From Pseudocercospora fijiensis CIRAD86 (Eukaryota; Ascomycota; Dothideomycetes; Mycosphaerellales; Mycosphaerellaceae), in the NCBI RefSeq assembly GCF_000340215.1, contig NW_006921540.1, positions 1 through 64,000 on the forward strand: DNA of 64,000 nucleotides, in the 5' to 3' direction. The notes under the pieces were generated by a model, which worked only from the letters and a program-made list of their open reading frames with translations, was not told the origin of the DNA and did not search any database. The translations under genes and the position numbers were made by a program. Positions 23,195-34,679 of the stretch are shown here, piece after piece (the first letter of the stretch is position 1; the number at the start of each line of letters is the position of its first letter).

Positions 23195-23517
23195 CTATAA
23201 TAACTTAGCACTATTCTAAAGAGGAGAATTAAGAATATAGAAACTTTAGGCGTATACCTAAATTATAAACCTTCGAAGAAACTTTAGGTACGTACCTATT
23301 TAATACGTAGAATAGGTATATACCTAAAGTTTTATCTTTAGAGTTAACTTAAGGCGTATACCTAAATCGTAGTGTTTTAAGGAAACTTTAGGTACGTATC
23401 TATTTAACGCGTAGAATAGGTATATACCTAAAGTTTTATCTTTTAAGTAGAATCGATATAACGGTAAAGGAAAAAAAGAATGAAAAAAGGGGGTATACTT
23501 AGGCCTATTATACTTAC
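23195..23517 (-). other. SNF2 intron 1 with nested hairpins (copy 2)
   Basis: 323 bases, GTAAGT at 23517, 3' end TTATTATAG at 23195, phase 0. Counterpart of 724-1047, with the same arrangement of family-1 arms. Confidence 0.65.
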
Positions 23518-24008
23518 GACGCGATATAAGTAGAAATACTTAAACGCTAGCTCGAGCTTCGTTATTATACGTACGAACTAGTCGCCGACTAGGATCTCTA
23601 TAGCTCTTACGGTAGTCTCGTTCTTAATAGATCTAAAGGAGTAGGCGGCTATATAGATACCTTAACTATAGGATAGGGCCGTTACTACGCCGCGGGTCTT
23701 GTCTATAATAGCCTTAAAGCTATTAACGCGACCTTCCTTAAACCTCTACTCGGCTAGGTTAAGCTTATCTTAGTCTATCTCTATACCGATAGTCTTGTCC
23801 TACTTAGCTTTAGTTAACTTCTTAGGCGTGTTAGCGGTCTTAGCCTTCTTTGCTAGCGATTCTTTCGGGAAAGGATCGCCGAGGCTAAGTAGTAGGGTAT
23901 ACTGCTTCTTAGCAGTAGACGTCGGGGTTTAGGGCGGGTCGCTTAGCGGACTAGTGCCTAATTTGCGCTTACGCGCGCTAGGGATAAGTAGGGAACTTAT
24001 AGCTATAG

Positions 24009-24375
24009 TTTTTTCGCGATTATAGTAATATATTTCTTTCGAAAATAGTTTAACTATTAGTGTTTTTAAAGAAACTTTAGGTATACACCTATTCTAGTAC
24101 TAGTAATAGTAAGTGCTACGGAAGGTTAATATTAATGTTTAAGTTAAGAAGAGGGAGCAGGTTTGTAAAAGAAGAAAAGTTGTATTATATACGGACTACG
24201 TATTTGCCGCTAGCGGCATATCCCGCGTCTAATAGCGATATTTGCTTTAAACGCTTATCCGCACTAGTATTAGGTAATAGCCTATAAGGTTATATAAGGT
24301 TATATAAGATGTAACGTAAGGAAATTTTAGGTACGTACCTAAAGTTCTATTAAACGCTTATTATTGCTACTTACT
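24009..24375. promoter_or_regulatory. Divergent intergenic region between SNF2 gene and gene A (copy 2)
   Basis: Counterpart of 1537-1903, with the same family-1 arm (about 24070-24096) and the short palindrome GGTACGTACC near 24330. No clear promoter element. Confidence 0.4.
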
Positions 24376-25995
24376 ATAACAACCTTATACTACTATCTAA
24401 TTAAGGCGAGGATATTATTCTCCGAACTATCGATCGAGCTAAAGGATTAAATCCTACGCTACCTAGTAAACGTTAGGCATAGAGACTATAAAGTCTAGGT
24501 TGCTTATAACTATAGCATAGATAGGGAGTAGTAGATATAATATAAGCGCTAGCCGGCGGGGTTCGGTATCGATAGTTAGACTCGAACTATCGCGTAGGAT
24601 TAGATATATACGGCGGTCCTAGTCGCTCTCTATATTAACGGTAGTCCCGAATTGCGACCCTTATTATATATACCTATACTTACTAACTACGGCGACGAAG
24701 CGGTTCGGATAGCAATAGCGAGTATGCGGCCTAGTCTCCGGTTTAGCGAAGTTGTAATTAAAACGAAGTTAGATCCTCTTTTACCTATTAAGAAGCGTAA
24801 ACGCTACTTCTCGTTGTTACCGGTACGGAGTTTAACGATATATATCCGTATACTCTCGATTATATAGAGTAGTTGCTTGCTACCTTATTGTCCTTAGCGG
24901 CTAGCGCCGACGCGCGAGAATATACTATAAGAGACGTCTTATAAGATATTGATTAATACGAGTAGCTATAATAATAGTAGGCCTAGTACGATAGTATAAT
25001 TGTTAGCCGTATTTAGACCGCTATATAGTCTCGGGAATAACCTTTACCTATACGATAGAGAACGTAGTTAAAGGAGGCTCGACGAATATATTAACTTAAG
25101 CTTAGAGAGTGTACTAAGGTAGTAGTCGCGATCTATATACGACTAATTGCTATTCGTTAAGTACCTAGTAGACAACCTCTACTTAAGTTATTATAATGTA
25201 TTCTTCGGGTATCGTAGCTTAGCGTTAGTACCTCTACGACTCTACGACGTCGCCCTCGTATATTTCCGGTTTATATAGACCTTACGTTCTAGACTCTAGG
25301 ATATACGAGATAAGGATCGGCGGTAGTTAAAAGACGTATAGCAAAGTACGGATAGATTAGCGGTATATACTAGATTTTGCTTAATATCGGTCGTACTCGT
25401 ATACGGCGGTTTTATATATAATATTCTAGTTTCTCGCGCAGCGTAGCTACGGTCGCCGGATTATAGGAAGCACTAGTATTTATATTAGATTATTACCGAT
25501 CTAGGTAATAAGAATAAAGGTATATTTAGCCTTAAGCGTTATACTTAGTATAGACTCGATAAGAAAACTTAGCTATCGATATAGCATCGCTTCTTAGTTT
25601 ATTACTATCTACCGGACTTTAACGTTACGATAGCGGATATTAAGGCGCTTCGCTATAACCTTAAACTACTATATAGCGAGATAGAGCACGAGATCGGAAT
25701 CGGGGCATTTAACCTCGAAGATAACGTTAAAGTCTTAGGAACGATTATATATTAGTAGCGCTATCGTATCGCCTACCTAGCGAACGATATAGTAGACATG
25801 CCTCTAATCGAACTTCTAGAGAGGGAGGAGGCGTATAATAACGATATTACGCTCGTCGTACTATAGCGACTAAGTATAGCGAAGGAACGCGAGCTACTAG
25901 TAATAGAAGAGGGTACGGCTACTCTACGTAAAGTATCGATAGAGGAAGAGAACCCTACGCTACTTAAAGGTAATATTCTTAGATTAGGTATATAA
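24376..25995 (+). pseudogene. Gene A, unknown function, RIP-damaged (copy 2)
   Basis: Same 540-codon frame as at 1904-3523, again beginning at ATA and ending at TAA (25993-25995). The differences from copy 1 are mostly transitions; one example is the change from SIQPSLRF to SMRPSLRF near codon 117. The region read as PIKKRKRYFS is intact in both. No frameshift separates the copies over 1.6 kb, so point mutation rather than indels has inactivated the gene. Function not assigned. Confidence 0.65.
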
Positions 25996-27078
25996 TACTA
26001 CGATTATAGAAACAGTCTCCGCAACATTAAATTATATAAATAATTACATAAGTATATAAATAAGTAACAACGTCTTTATTTAATCAATTATAGTCCTTCT
26101 AGCTTATATAACTACGTAATAATTTCGTTCCTTAAGTAGTTAACTATATAAAGAATTTAGGGCCTATTAAGTAAAGTTAGTCTACCTCGTTGTCGTCCTC
26201 GATAACCCTATAGTATATATAAGGGTTAAGAGCTACAGTAATCTATATATTAAGTAGATAGTGTAATAGAATATCTAGCGGTGTTCTATAGCTCCGAGTA
26301 AATATAGATCGCTATATATAGTAGTAGAGAACGCCTCTTCCGAGATACTAATTTCCGACTTTATAGGTCGAGATTTCTACCTATACTACGAGGCTCTATC
26401 TCTAATAGCATAGTATAGCTTCCGGATAAAGAGAGGTTAGTACTATATAGTAATTTTGTTATTCTAAGTATATAGAATAATAATAGTATAATAGAATCCT
26501 ATTATTCTCGACGCTAGTCTAGCAAAGTCGACAAAGCAATAAACCTAGATTATACGCTATTATATATAATAGGCTATCTATTCATTTAGTAGTGCGCTAG
26601 TCGCTCGCTATTCAATCTCATTTAAGCGCTATCTACTTAGTTAACCGGCCTATATCTACTTCTTTAACTATACGATTAAATATTATAGAGACTATACGCA
26701 AATAAAGGAACTTTAGGTATATATCTATTCTACGTATTAAATAGGTACGTATTTAAAGTTTCTTTATTAGTATATACTTATTATATGACTACGGTTTTAG
26801 GCGTATGCCCGAAGTTTTTACTATTGTCGGCGCTGTCTAGTAGCCGTATTAAGCGGCAGCTATACCTAGTATTCGGCTAGCCTTGCCTTACTATTTCGCA
26901 ACGGAATCTACTCGTCGTTATCGTCGTCGTCGGTAGACGTAGAGTTACTATTATCTAGCTCTCTTAGTCGCTAAATCTATCGCATCGCTATAAAGTAGTT
27001 AATAAGATTTTCGCTAATTATCTACTATTCTTAATTGCGGAGCAGATTAGGAGTATAGCGGTATATTATATAAAGTTA
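25996..27078. other. Spacer between genes A and B with a family-1 hairpin (copy 2)
   Basis: Counterpart of 3524-4606. The hairpin lies at about 26702-26768; one arm is decayed (GGTATATATC, GGTACGTATTTAAAG), so pairing is weaker than in copy 1. Confidence 0.5.
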
Positions 27079-30000
27079 GTTCTTCTTTTTTACGGTACTA
27101 ACGAGCGACTAATACTACGGGATAGTACTATTCTAGATAAGGTTACTTGCGCTAACTAGGACAGCGGCTACCTACTTTACCTAGTATTAAGTAGTAGTAC
27201 TAGGTATTTTCTTCTATCGAACGGCTTAATAGATTTTACTTTTATCGTAAGTAGGGAGGATACGTATCTAATTTATTATATAACGCCCTATACTGCACTT
27301 AAACTATTACGTAATATCTAGGTAATCCCGACTAAGTAAAGCGAGTATATCGAAATAGTACCTCGCTTACCTACGCTATAGTCGGCGTTCCTAGCTATTA
27401 TAGCGAAAACCGTCGTCCTAGTTAAAAAGTAGCTAAAGGCGGGTTTGCTAGATAGCGGTAAATAAGGTAAAGCCGCCTTCTATAGCGTTACTACTACCGC
27501 CCCGGGCGACGATAATATTAGGTCTCCTACCTATTATTCGATATATAAGGTCGTACGAAAAGCTATAGAGACCGGCTCTCTCTTTATCGGTAACTTCCTC
27601 CGAGAAGAAGCAGCGTAACCGTATCTAATCCCCTAGGCGCTTATCGGGCTTTAAGAGTATATAGAGTATATAGCTAGTATAGCGGCATCTATATACCTAG
27701 CTTAATCGCTAAAGCGCCCGTTTAACGATACCTAGGTACTAATCCGAGTTGTTATCCTCTTCTAAGTCGTTACCCTTACGCTCCCTATACGCTACTCGAT
27801 ACGTTTAGTAAATAGTAACGAATTAGTCGATCGTCTCCTTTACGTAGTTATAGAAAGCTTACTCTAGCCTTCCCGAACTAGTAGCCTAGAGCTAGCTATA
27901 AAGGAAGTCGGTAGTATAGGCGGTCTACTAGAGCGCGGTAGTATAGAAGCGTAGTTAAACCTAGTTAAAGAGATCGGCTAGGAGCTAGGCGGCGTACGTA
28001 GTACGAAGGCTTACTATAATATTTAAACCCCGACGACTTCCTTCCTACTCTCTATCGCCTGCGCCTAACCGGTCGTAACGATTACAAGAGAGTCTATACT
28101 TTATACTAAAGGAACTACTATTATAGGTCGTAGTTAGTAAGTCGAATAGTATATTAAGCATTGCCGACGTAGAGGCTTTCTTAACGGCGCGGGTTATACG
28201 ATCGAGTTAGGCGGTATTTACGCCTACGTTAACGAACCTTTACAAAAGGACTATATATATTATAAAGAGCTAGCGGTTTAACTATAAACGTATAAAGTCG
28301 ACGACGTACTTACTCTCGAGTACGAAGAAAGGCTAGTAAGTACGACGCCCGTCTACTCCCTTAGTTAGGCTTAGGCGAGTTATAGGTAGATTAGGCTAAT
28401 AGAGTAGGTCCTAGTAAGTGCGAACCTCTCCTCGTACGCTAAAGGGAACGGTACTCGAGGCGTAGCTATCTAGCGTATTATATACCTATATAATTTCCGC
28501 TTTAAAGGCGTCTAAGATACAAGCTTAGCGAAATATAGTATCTCGGGTAATAAGGGAAGTAACGGCGGCTACCTAGTCGATAGTAGACTAGGAGAATATA
28601 AGAAGCGGCAGTATTAACTAACTAAAAATAGGTTCTACTATTCGGTTAATAGACGCGAAGAGATCCTTCGATATATTATATCCTTAGAAGAAGCCGATAC
28701 TACTAAGCCGCTCTACGGACTTACGGAGTAGTTTGCCTCGGATACTATAAGCCTCTTATATACCGAACTACTAGTATACTTAAGGATACTCGATATTAAG
28801 GCCGCTAGTCTTCGTAATACTATAGGCTGTCCGGTAAAGGGCGATAAGCGGAGATACTACTACGTCTTCGACTACTAGTCTAGTAGGGATGTCTTCCTAC
28901 GCGAGGTCGAACTAAGCGCGGTCTATATTACGATATATAGGGTTAAACTAGCGCTCGAGGGACTAATCGAGGAGTTCTTTAAGCTCTAGGGGAGTCTATA
29001 CCTCTAGACGGATTTTAGTCCTATACTATATAATAACTAGTTCTATACGCCGCTAATATATATCTAAGTCTCGACGTAACCGACGTTCGATGCCCTACTA
29101 TAAATAATATAGTCGTAGTATAGCTACGTCGACTATAGGGTCTTAATTTACTAGTAGCGGATCTACAATATCGTAAGAGATTTTACTAACGTTACGATTA
29201 TTACCTTCTACGCCTTATTTCTATCGAGCGTATACGCGATTATATACTTACTAGAAGGATAGGGGATAATATACGAGCACTCGAGAAGGATAAGTATCGC
29301 GAAGCGTAGGAATAAGGATAGTATTAATAAAGTAAGCCTATTTACGCTTGTTTATATAATAGCGATATTACCGGTCGATCTTCCGATTTCGATTCGCTTT
29401 AGGGAGTAGAAGGTTAAGGAAGAAGAGGTACGTATTAAATCTAGAAGTATCGAGTCTAGTCGCGATCCGTATATACTTATAGCGTTCGGGTCGTATCGGA
29501 GAGCGGCCTACTAGTATATACTACTCGTAAGTAATAGTCTTTATAAAGCGAGGCGTATAAAACAACCGAATGCCGGCTCTATAGGTCGTAAGTAAGGTTA
29601 TAGGGAGGAGAAGTACGTTAATGTCCTAGTATCGAGTAATATAAAATAGCTAATTAGTAGATATAAGGCACGACTTCTCGAGTAATAGGACTATAGAAGG
29701 TACCCCGTTAATCTACCCGGCGAGGAGTCTACGCTAGTCGACGCCTCGGAGCTACTCGTATATATACGTCGGGAGCTTGCTATACTCTACGACGTACGCA
29801 AGTACATCCGGGAGCTAGTAAAGTTAACTTTAGGCGAAGGTAGCGGTAGTACCCTTAGTAATAAATTCTACGAGTATAACTTTAAGCAGTATCGGCTCCT
29901 CTTCTTCTACGTCTATATCCTAGTCTTAGGAATACTTATAAGAGTAACTATCTATAGCGAGCGCTTAGTAAAGTACTATCCGACTATAAGGGGTCGATAT

Positions 30001-31724
30001 AATAGGTAGGTTATCTAGTTCCTCGTCGGAATTAACCCTAGCGTCGCTACTCGAAGGACTACTTAAATCCGATTAGATTAAACTACTAGTTACCGAAGGT
30101 ACTCGCGAGCTTTTAAGCGTAACGTCGCTATTATCGTCTCGACCCTACCGACCTTACGGTAGCGTAGGTCGTAGCGGTAGTAGGGGTTCTAGTAAGGTAG
30201 GGCGCGGGTTACGCTCTCTAGGATTTAGCTAGATACGTAGTAGGAGCCCGCGTTATAGCTACGATAGGTAAGCTCTAGGACGAGGCCTTTATAAGCTCTC
30301 TCTTAAATTAGACCTAGTAATACTATCTCTTAATCTAGATAGGCTTCGCCTTAAGCTAGGGCTAGGAATACTATCTCTAGAATTAGACTTAGATATACTC
30401 GCGCTTACGATCGGTCGACTACGCTATACTAAGGCTAGTAGTTAATTCGTCCTATCTCTTAAAGTAGGTAACGAGGGGCTCTCTAGAATAGGAGGGAAAG
30501 AGAGACTTCTTCGAGAAGTCGGCGAAGTAGGTTAAGTAGCGGACTTCGAAGCTAGTAATAGGGGAGAATAAGCTACGCTTACTTAGGAGTCTAGCTTAGG
30601 CGGCGTCGTAGGTAACGAGGGGCTCTCTAGAATAGGAGGGAAGGAGAGACTTCTTCGAGGAGTCGGCGAAGCAGGTTAAGTAGTAGACTTCGAAGCTAGT
30701 AATAGGGAAGAATAAGCTACGCTTCCTTAGGAGTTAGGCTTAGGCGGCGTCGCTAGTATAGAAGCTAGTAGAGAAGGCGTCGCTAGTATAGAAGCTAGCT
30801 AGGAAGGCGTCGCTAGTATAGAAGCTAGCGCGGGAGGTGTCGCTAGTATAGAAGCTAGCTAGGGAGGTATCGCTAGTATAGAAGCTAGCTAGGGAGGTAT
30901 CGCTAGTATAGAAGCTAGCGCGGGAGGTATCGCTAGTATAGAAGCTAGCGCGGGAGGTATCGCTAGTATAGAAGCTAGCGCGGGAGATATCGCTAGTATA
31001 GAAGCTAGCGCGGGAGGTATCGCTAGTATAGAAGCTAGCGTAGGAGATATCGCTAGTATAGAAGCTAGCGCTAGTAGGGATTGTACTATAGCGGACAAAG
31101 GGGGTCTAGTAGCTATCGGAGCGGGGCGGTAAACTATTCTACGTAGAGTAAGAGGACCTATATACGAAGGGAGAGTATTAGATAGGTATACTAGTTAAGT
31201 ACTATCTGTTTTAGGGAGAAGGGGACGTAGAGGAGCCCGCCGAATAGCTAACCGAGGCTAGTCGTAGGTAGGGATAGCCTATACGATCGATTATTAAACG
31301 ATAGACGTAGAAGTACTATCCCTTAGAGTAGAGCTAGCGGCGTTAGCTCTAGTAAATTAATCGATTGCCGCGATAATATCGTCGATCTCGAGCTAGTTAA
31401 TATAGATAGCGAGGAGCTATAGCCTATCTCTAGTATTTGTACGTAGCGCTATCTATAAAGAGAGTAGTAGTAGTCGTAGTACTAGGAGAAGTAGCCGTCC
31501 CTAACTAGCCGAATAGTACTAACTCTAGAGTGTTTAACTACCTACTACGCCTATTTAGCTACGAAGTAGAGGGTTAATATAGGGGATAGATTAGGTAGCC
31601 GAGGAGATAGATGATATAGCGGCTAGATATAGTAGCAGCGTAGACGAAGAAGATGCTACGCCTAGGTCTTACTCAGCTTGCTATACTTTCTTCTAGGCTC
31701 GTCGTAGAGCCGTACTCGCTAACT
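27079..31724 (+). pseudogene. Gene B, unknown function, RIP-damaged (copy 2)
   Basis: Same frame structure as 4607-9312: a long frame to near 29992, a +1 switch, then the Arg/Ser-rich part, leucine alternation, 144-bp duplication and the minisatellite. The +1 switch is in both copies, so it either predates the duplication or marks an intron that I cannot define. The minisatellite here has 11 units against 13 in copy 1. Function not assigned. Confidence 0.55.
30753..31072 (+). repeat. 30-bp coding minisatellite in gene B (11 units, copy 2)
   Basis: CTAGTATAGAAGCTAGC every 30 bases from 30753 to 31053. Frame encodes GIASIEASAG variants. Confidence 0.9.
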
Positions 31725-32511
31725 TCCTCGTAGTACGTTCGGCCTTCTTCTTCCGCTCTTCCTCTTTAGTACCGAGTAGCTTGCGCTATCCTTTAGGCGG
31801 TATCGTATTAATTCCGTTAATAGCGGAGGGCAAAGCTTATATATAAGCCGCGCTAATAAGTATAGAATTCGAGGAGGTAGTAGTTCTATCTCGCGGAAAC
31901 TACTAATACTAGAAAGGGCTATCCCTTTCTAGCGATGCATTTTGTATATAAGAGAGCAAGGAATAGTAGCGTAGTGTATTTTACGTATAAAGCAGTACGT
32001 ATAAGCAGGTTCGTATACTACTTACGGCCTTCCCGTAGACGTTATAAAACCTAAAGTCTAGCAATTAAAGGACACCGTAAACAACTTAAAACTTTAGGTA
32101 CGTACCTAAAACTAGGTGTTTTAGGTACGTACTAAAAGTTTTAAGTTGTTCCTCTATCGGACCGTAGGATAAGTAAACCTAAAGAGTATTACTAGTAGGT
32201 CTATTATTAAAGGTAAAAGTCCTTACTAGGCGATAGGCGGAGTAATACGAGATACGGGGTAAGGTTCGTAGTAGCCTTCCGTAATAGCGAAGGAAGGCTA
32301 TTTAATTAGATAGTTAGCTAGGTTCTAATAATGTTTAATTAATGTCGGGTAGACAGGTTAGCTAGATTTCGGAAAAGGGTACCTCGTATACTTAATATAA
32401 GACTAAAAGTATAGCTAAGAAGATAGGTAAATCCCTACTTACGGAACCGGAGGATAAGGGGTAGGGGAATGCGTACCCCGTATATTTCTTAACCGGAAGC
32501 GCTCTGTTGCG
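31725..32511. other. Spacer between gene B and helicase fragment (copy 2)
   Basis: Counterpart of 9313-10099. Contains the family-1 hairpin at about 32086-32145 and the TAGCCTTCC inverted repeat near 32271-32298. No gene recognised. Confidence 0.45.
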
Positions 32512-33969
32512 TTCTAACGAAGCGAGGGCCGTATCGCTAGTTATAGCTAATTAGCTAGACGCGGGCGCGGTCGAGATACGACTTAGAATACGAACGCCTT
32601 CTTACTTTAATGTTTCTTAAGCGCTTCGTCGTATCCTAGCGAAGCGGCTTACTAACTAGAAGCGCTTCGTCGCATCCTAACGAAGCGGCTTAACGATATC
32701 CTTATCCTTACTACGACTACCGAGACGTATAAATTCTTCCTCGAATATAGCGATATAACGTAAAAACTAGTCGATAGCGTAGTTAGTCTAATAAGCGATA
32801 ATTATTAGTAGATCTCCCTTATTCTAGTTCTTAAGTATTACTTTAATAGCTTATATAGAGATATAGGTCTTACTAGTACTAGATAGGCCTTAAATAATAG
32901 CAAGACGCGCCGTTAGAATACGACGGAGCGCTTCTAGTTAGGAGGCGTCTAGAGCACTATTAGGCTTAGAAGGCTAGTGCTTAACTATATTAATATTCTC
33001 GAAGCTCTCGTTAGAGTTATTAACTAGGACAGAGCTTAGATCTCGCTTCGGCTATACTTTAAAATACTTAGGCGCCGAAATATAAGGCAGCAAGGCTATA
33101 TACTAACGAGGTACTCTAATAAGGGGAAACCCTCGCGTATTATACGCTAAAGGCTAAGCAAGGTATACCGATTAGCTTCGAAAAGTCCGCTACGGTCCTC
33201 TACTATAAGATATTCTATAGTAGGATCTAGCTCTAACTCCTCGGGACGGGCAAAGGCGAGATTAAGCTTAGGTAGATTCTACTAAAGTCCCTCTAGTAGT
33301 CGAGCGGTAATAGTAGCGACAATAGCGCGAGATACGAACTTATTATTTATTAGTATAAGAACGACTAAGCTGCCGGCGATAAGGCGCTTTAACTATTCCT
33401 ATAGAACTTTCTTACTAGTACGGAGGAGACTAAAAGTAACGCGGACGGCGAAGCTACGTATAAATAAAGTCGCGCCGTAGATATAAACCTACTTAGGTTA
33501 GTATATAACGGGCGGCGCGTTAAAGGGGTAAAGGCGAGACTAACCTTCGTATAGATACCGACTTTGCTATTAAATGCGTCCTTAGCGGTATATAGAGTAT
33601 AGCGAGTTATTAAGACTACTTCGCGAAGGCTACGGAGGGTATCTTCGCGGTTCCTATAGAACTTTCTTACTAGTACGGAGGAGACTAAAAGTAACGTAGA
33701 CGGCGAAGCTATATATAGACAAAGTCGCGCCGCAGATATAAACCTACTTAGGTTAGTATATAACGGGCGGCGCGTTAAAGGGGTAAAGGCGAGACTTACT
33801 TTAGTATAGATACTAACTTTACTATTAAATACGTCCTTAGCGGTATATAGAGTATAGCGAGTTATTAAGACTACTTCGCGAAGGCCGCGGAGGGTATCTT
33901 CGCGATATAGCTCGTAGAGAGTACTCTAAGAGAATAGTTCTATAAGGGAGGCGATAAATAGTAAATAGA
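32512..33969 (-). pseudogene. NFX1-type SF1 helicase fragment, copy 2
   Basis: Counterpart of 10100-11549 with the same order of motifs and the same truncation after motif Ia. The Walker A region is more damaged here (32866-32889, plus-strand GTACTAGATAGG in place of GTACCGGGTAGG). The duplicated 255-bp units and the flanking 273-bp repeats are conserved. An 8-base insertion (near 33088) separates it from copy 1 and shifts the frame locally. Confidence 0.72.
33398..33908 (-). repeat. 255-bp in-frame tandem duplication (copy 2)
   Basis: Units start at 33398 and 33653 (CCTATAGAACTTTC), as in copy 1. Confidence 0.85.
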
Positions 33970-34620
33970 GCTAGTCGACGTCGCGCGCGAGGGCGAGCGT
34001 TCCTATCGCTAGTTATAGCTAATTAGCCCGCGGCCCTTACTATATCGCTAGTTATAGCTAATTAGCCCGACGCGGGCGTAGTCGAGATACGACTAAGAAT
34101 GCGACCGCCTTCTTATTTAGCTCGTAATATATATAGGCGGCCTACGAGTAGGCGCGAGAATATATTCTTTTATACCTTCGATATTATAATATCGAATAAA
34201 TAGAGAATAGTTCTATAAGGGAGGCGATAAATAGTAAATAGAGCTCGTCGACGTCGCGCGCGAGGGCGAGCGTTCCTATCGCTAGTTATAGCTAATTAGC
34301 CCGCAGCTCTTACTATATCGCTAGTTATAGCTAATTAGCCTAACGTAGGCGTAGTCGAGATACGACTAAGAATACGACCGCCTTCTTATTTAGCTCGCAA
34401 TATACGTAGGTAGCCTACGAGCAGGCGCGAGAATATATTCTTTTATACCTTCGATATTATAATATCGAATAAATAGAGAATAGTTCTATAAGGGAGGCGA
34501 TAAATAGTAAATAGGGCTCGTCGACGTCGCGCGCGAGGGCGAGCGTTCCTATCGCTAGTTATAGCTAATTAGCCCGCGGCCCTTGCCGTATCGCTAGTTA
34601 TAGCTAATTAGCCCGACGCT
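33931..34620. repeat. 273-bp tandem repeats beside the telomere motif (copy 2)
   Basis: AGAATAGTTCTATAAGGG at 33931, 34204 and 34477; same period and near-palindromes as at 11511-12215. Confidence 0.85.
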
Positions 34621-34647
34621 AGCGCCCTACTATACGCCCGCTATATG

Positions 34648-34665
34648 CCTAACCCTAACCCTAAA
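34648..34665 (+). repeat. Telomere-type repeat at the end of cassette copy 2
   Basis: CCTAACCCTAACCCTAAA, identical in sequence and orientation to 12228-12245. A truncated transposase follows directly after it. Confidence 0.85.
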
Positions 34666-34679
34666 GTGCCCTATAGTAA

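Larger units (their letters stand above)
17840..24008 (-). pseudogene. SNF2-family ATPase, full-length RIP-damaged relic (cassette copy 2)
   Basis: Minus-strand gene with at least four introns. Exon 1 (24008 to 23518) starts at a probable ATG changed to ATA. After intron 1 an acidic/basic linker follows. Motif I reads GDDVSLGKTI at 21756-21783, matching the DDMGLGKT box of SNF2 ATPases. The C-terminal helicase lobe is recognised by SSRIGAESANYWKAAR and then ASGRLYYIG*EYL (19537-19573), where the star fits Gln of the QxxGRxxRxGQ motif. The C-terminal part after intron 4 is coiled-coil-like (VRKSLREL then KDYEDQLIVFKER with stops read through), then a Pro/Leu/Ser-rich repeat (NPSPSLS). The known family uses ATP to move on DNA and remodel chromatin or repair complexes. 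Cassette context suggests a subtelomeric element gene. Many TAG/TAA codons make it inactive. The 3' end is approximate. Confidence 0.8.
22473..34678 (+). repeat. Cassette copy 2, direct duplicate of 1-12258
   Basis: Alignable by eye over its whole length to the start of the window, with an offset of 22472 at the left and 22420 at the right. The offset changes because the minisatellite here lacks two 30-bp units and because there is an 8-base insertion near 33088. Most of the single-base differences I checked are C/T or G/A, as expected for independent RIP after duplication. The two copies cease to match about 13 bases after the telomere motif. Confidence 0.9.

Noticed and set aside
12228..34665. 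An actual chromosome terminus within the window.
   Set aside because: Each telomere motif has only about two to three units and is flanked by other sequence on both sides, so these are interstitial tracts.
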